9,037 nucleotides of DNA from Phycisphaerales bacterium (lineage in GTDB: Bacteria > Planctomycetota > Phycisphaerae > UBA1845), in contig JAUWNF010000106.1 in the NCBI GenBank assembly GCA_030612785.1, positions 1 through 9,037 of the forward strand, read 5' to 3'. Positions 7,701 through 9,037 of the stretch are shown here, piece by piece (position 1 is the stretch's first letter; every line of letters begins with the position of its first letter). Made by a program: the position numbers and the translations under genes. A model generated the notes under the pieces. The model did no database searches. It saw only the letters and a list, made by a program, of their open reading frames with translations, and was not told the DNA's origin.

Positions 7701-8436
7701 CCTTCCCTTCGGCCACCGGTCCGATATCGCCACCGTAAGGCAGAACCGGCTTGGCCGGCGTCTCGAAGTCCGCCAGGTACGGTTCGAGCGGGGCCATCAG
7801 CCCGTGTACGAAGGGCAGTTCCCCGTAGACCGGCAGGGCCAGGTTCACCTCGTCCCGGTCGGCCATGTCGTTGTCATTGAAGTCAACGCAGCCCTGGTTG
7901 GGGTCGTCTGGGTCAACGTATTCGACGCACTCAAACAAGGTCATCCTGGTCGTGCGATAGGGCGTGCCGTCCGGCCCGAGCCAGTGATCGTTGAGCGCCT
8001 GAAAGAGCTTGGCTTCGATGGTGTCCAGGGCGGCCTGCTCCTGGGCACGCTCGACTTCGGCGGCGATCTGCCGCCCCTCGAACGTGACGCTTTGCAGAAA
8101 AGCCACCCCCACCACGAATAGCATGCTCAAAAGGGCCACTACCATCACCAGCACCGTTCCACGATGCTGGTTAGTGCTGAGTGCTGAGGGGCGAGCCGAA
8201 CCGCGACCGTCGCGCCAAACCGAACCGCGACCGTGAGAGACTGTCGATTCAATCGTCCGCGGTGATCCCCAATGTAGCGTCACCCCTTGTGGGTGACGAG
8301 GAACGAGGCTGCGCCGCCCACAAGGGGCGACGCTACAGATTAAATCGACAGCCTGGTGAGGGAGCGGACCGCAACCGGGCCGCGACCGTGAGGGAGCGGA
8401 AGCTGAAAGCTGAAAGCTGATAGCTGAGCGCTTCAT
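4711..8436 (-). CDS. Large GspK-like minor pseudopilin with lamin-tail-like and calcium-loop inserts
   Basis: Probable minor pseudopilin of the GspK/PilX type, placed at the tip of a type II secretion pseudopilus or a type IV pilus-like fibre. HRG|TVLVMVVALLSMLFVV (residues 91-107) is a class III prepilin site and hydrophobic helix. It lacks Glu at +5, as GspK proteins do. RINLNDLPP (271-279) and GRVNLNAAPWTVLAGL (982-997), followed by AAKAIVAYRDAW, resemble GspK's NxNTAP helical region. Two EF-hand-type loops lie at D185-E196 and D283-E294. Residues ~648-765 look like a lamin-tail-like beta domain (AVELYNPYDTTLDLTPFSLV). At 1241 aa it is about four times the usual GspK length. The ATG at 8436 overlaps the upstream stop as ATGA, suggesting translational coupling. 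Residues ~4-86 are encoded by repeat DNA, making the leader about 93 residues; whether it is processed is open. The only other in-frame start before the site is GTG at 8283, inside a hairpin and without a good ribosome site. Confidence 0.7.
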   Translation of the reverse strand: MKRSAISFQLSASAPSRSRPGCGPLPHQAVDLICSVAPCGRRSLVPRHPQGVTLHWGSPRTIESTVSHGRGSVWRDGRGSARPSALSTNQHRGTVLVMVVALLSMLFVVGVAFLQSVTFEGRQIAAEVERAQEQAALDTIEAKLFQALNDHWLGPDGTPYRTTRMTLFECVEYVDPDDPNQGCVDFNDNDMADRDEVNLALPVYGELPFVHGLMAPLEPYLADFETPAKPVLPYGGDIGPVAEGKVATLRDYDYEPNDPTDPDEYGERRARINLNDLPPFAVDADGDGVPDSREFDLTTNGSPIVIPPAAREMLLERLNDPDAGTNRLLLSVRMVPHGGMVDLNWAHPELVYAVFPDEAADLRQYGIGGPYPPEVEEATLRNRGGSLPPRRMATSALQERSVFEHALFGPHATDPGENDGTRGEYRWWFHDLSEGTNTPFWFDMMMVRSTTGPSDFSGYDRRHVVTTLSTDDLFLRDGTSVSADASSNGRGWIEVILEDEDDPSDPADFGQWALDNYPIMLGDDDPRKGRMQISLPTLEATLLDDPHSDPVNNGVNSLQARLASSEDKKRRKAGLFVRTIQDAFLLMLRNVDSATTAMDDTQKARAAASLTANLIDFADSDNLPTHVDIIDTHGRPTGQFVAGLERQPFITEVYNWVVYTGCTPPPLCQPDLSQSFSAVELYNPYDTTLDLTPFSLVVDGGNPIALSGTITGKDYSVFVSSQVGASAVSGATVLSGMGLFTSVSDVELVRADSAGTQVITDRFGIGTWSSSFPGSDSTGQPGDTAGGAVERAMWRVETNPPTAYWTAVVPVAKDASTHTLGLVNSWRGDDVYPPPATGLSGKQLIRPVQVDFANSNNGLWHAFPTTGTLLLLMRYANSDTTPFTFYLAEDHGTHNPGEEWMSNAYQIDNGRMPLFDVAGKHRIVQGGSYELDFGLPMGYQFLPWGQYVFDYFTALPLDNALGGDENTNFTPEVQLAGARVYGRVNLNAAPWTVLAGLPLTKSGLLPASYRDVIHMFIYGAVGQLEELPLGERAAKAIVAYRDAWRIPGAPAHPNVEETGDFRGRGPSSNPNLLTFPPAQDMHGAHIAPWYGQLRKGSGFLTVGELANVRHWSVGVVDNGTNIHGDEFTYWRMDSGVIGRRYPDDQFTPSGLADYPCEDYVQAVGLLVALQDWVTTRSNIWTIYGTVRGYPGRNNEYRAEVEKRAIRFEETVDRLPSFLEPGSAPRRIGERRVGAYNDTRGN
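8241..8351. repeat. Imperfect inverted repeat, REP-doublet or MITE-like element
   Basis: Outer arms 8241-8253 and 8339-8351 match at 12 of 13 positions. Inner arms 8273-8293 and 8317-8337 match at 20 of 21. Each inner arm also belongs to a small hairpin of its own: CGTCACCC-CTTGT-GGGTGACG on the left (8 bp stem, perfect), and a right-hand counterpart CGCCGCCC-ACAAG-GGGCGACG with one mismatch. Two facing palindromic units are the layout of REP doublets mobilised by RAYT transposases. No transposase is encoded within the element. Confidence 0.7.
8401..8428. repeat. Tandem heptamer repeat, four copies
   Basis: AGCTGAA, AGCTGAA, AGCTGAT and AGCTGAG follow without spacers, next to the ATGA overlap of the two pseudopilin genes. 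On the coding strand the run is translated into SAISFQLSA near the start of the GspK-like protein. A different heptamer, AGTGCTG, closes the other end of the repeat block at 8173-8186. Confidence 0.75.
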
Positions 8437-9037
8437 TTTCCGATCTCGAACACCATGACGTGCCGGGTGGGGCGCGCCAGACGTTGCTCGTCGTCATACA
8501 CGTCGATCGTCACCCGCAAGGCCACGGGGTACAGGGGGTCCGTTTCGCCCGCCATGGGGACGTCATTGACGTCTTTCGGCGGCCGGGTCGTATACCACCG
8601 GGCCATCGGCTCGCCGGTCACCTCGTCGGGTTTGACGCGGACGCCTTTGTCGGCCTCAGCCGGGTTCAGGGTAAACTGGAGTAAATCCTCCAACTGCTCG
8701 TACGCGTCGAAGGCCAGCCCCTCGTTGGAGTTGTATGCCCCAAGAGGTCCGGGGCTCCCGTCGGACGGGTTGATCCTCTCCTTGAGGTGCTCGATCCGGG
8801 CTCGCGTGGGGGACCATTTCTCCTCTTCCAAACCTTCGTCATTCCAGGGAGCTACGCTCCCCCCGCCGGCGACCAAGTCGGCCGGATCGATCCACAACAC
8901 CGCGCCCCCCCCGCGAAGTTCGGGCAACTCCAGGCCGAACTCGACCTTGAAGGAGGCGCAGTGGGGCAGCAGGTAGTGCCCCAGGCGCTCGGCGATCGGC
9001 GTCGGCGGCGTCAAGTCCAACTCGCTGCGGGCGTACC
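8433..9037 (-). CDS. GspJ-like pseudopilin, C-terminal part (cut by window edge)
   Basis: Probable minor pseudopilin of the GspJ/PulJ type, a partner of GspK in the tip complex of the pseudopilus. About 200 residues are visible and the frame is open to the window edge, so the N-terminal prepilin helix lies outside; the in-frame TTG at 9020 is not taken as the start. Visible features are HCASFKVEFG, a GGGAVLWIDPADL stretch, and a closing beta region LYPVALRVTIDVYDDEQ then HVMVFEIGK-stop. That last region resembles the end of GspJ, where a P-x-A-V-R-V-T-L type strand is typical. Homology is weak and partly positional: its stop overlaps the start of the GspK-like gene as ATGA, the usual order J then K. 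It could instead be another member of the pseudopilin set. No membrane segment or cysteine-rich repeat is present in the visible part. Confidence 0.55.
   Translation of the reverse strand, partial: YARSELDLTPPTPIAERLGHYLLPHCASFKVEFGLELPELRGGGAVLWIDPADLVAGGGSVAPWNDEGLEEEKWSPTRARIEHLKERINPSDGSPGPLGAYNSNEGLAFDAYEQLEDLLQFTLNPAEADKGVRVKPDEVTGEPMARWYTTRPPKDVNDVPMAGETDPLYPVALRVTIDVYDDEQRLARPTRHVMVFEIGK

Larger units (their letters stand above)
8173..8428. repeat. Composite repeat block within the 5' end of the GspK-like gene
   Basis: About 255 bp of non-protein-like DNA between the start codon and the prepilin site of the GspK-like gene. From low to high coordinates it holds: heptamer AGTGCTG twice (8173-8186); an exact 15-bp direct repeat CCGAACCGCGACCGT (8196-8210 and 8220-8234); a two-armed inverted repeat (8241-8351); a 13-bp direct repeat GTGAGGGAGCGGA (8356-8368 and 8388-8400) with another CCGCGACCGTGAG (8380-8392); and four heptamers AGCTGAA/AGCTGAT/AGCTGAG (8401-8428). 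Removing it would leave a normal leader close to MKR-(S)-TNQHRG. No stop occurs in the gene's frame through the block. Confidence 0.75.

Noticed and set aside
8281..8283. Internal GTG start for the GspK-like protein giving a shorter leader
   Set aside because: It lies inside the hairpin element with no spaced ribosome site, while the ATG at 8436 has ATGA coupling with the upstream gene.
8173..8428. CRISPR array
   Set aside because: The repeats are of mixed type and length (7, 13, 15 and 21 bp), without regular spacers.

Overview
The window is GC-rich bacterial DNA. All convincing genes lie on the minus strand, so biological order runs from high to low coordinates. It most resembles an uncultured planctomycete, probably a metagenome-assembled genome. 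Three things suggest this: the repeated GACC-type six-cysteine units with dockerin-like loops in a secreted protein, the oversized GspK-like protein, and the interspersed repeats. The assignment is inference from protein style; there is no rRNA or marker gene.

Right part (9037-4711): two pseudopilin-type genes in tandem. The C-terminal part of a GspJ-like protein (8433-9037, cut by the window edge) overlaps by ATGA the start of a 1241-residue GspK-like protein (4711-8436). Between the first codons of the GspK-like gene and its prepilin cleavage site lies about 255 bp of repeat DNA (heptamer repeats, direct repeats, a two-armed inverted repeat). It keeps the frame open but gives a leader of about 93 residues instead of the usual 5-30.

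Middle part (4710-2405): an intergenic stretch with a PurR-like palindrome, then a 698-residue secreted, extremely cysteine-rich protein. It has a signal peptide, a probable beta-rich N-terminal domain, eight CC-containing repeats and two calcium-loop (dockerin-like) segments.

Left part (2404-1): a mobile-element scrap yard around one intact metabolic gene. A 5' group II intron remnant abuts an IS21 IstB C-terminal fragment. Next come an 18-bp perfect palindrome and a good sigma70-type promoter for an AtoE-type short-chain fatty acid transporter (561-1991). An IS1380-family element follows 52 bp after the transporter; its transposase reading frame is broken by a small 22-bp palindrome.

The pseudopilin pair belongs to a type II secretion or type IV pilus-like assembly. 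The cysteine-rich protein next to it is a plausible exported product, but only proximity supports a link. No RNA gene or CRISPR array was seen.
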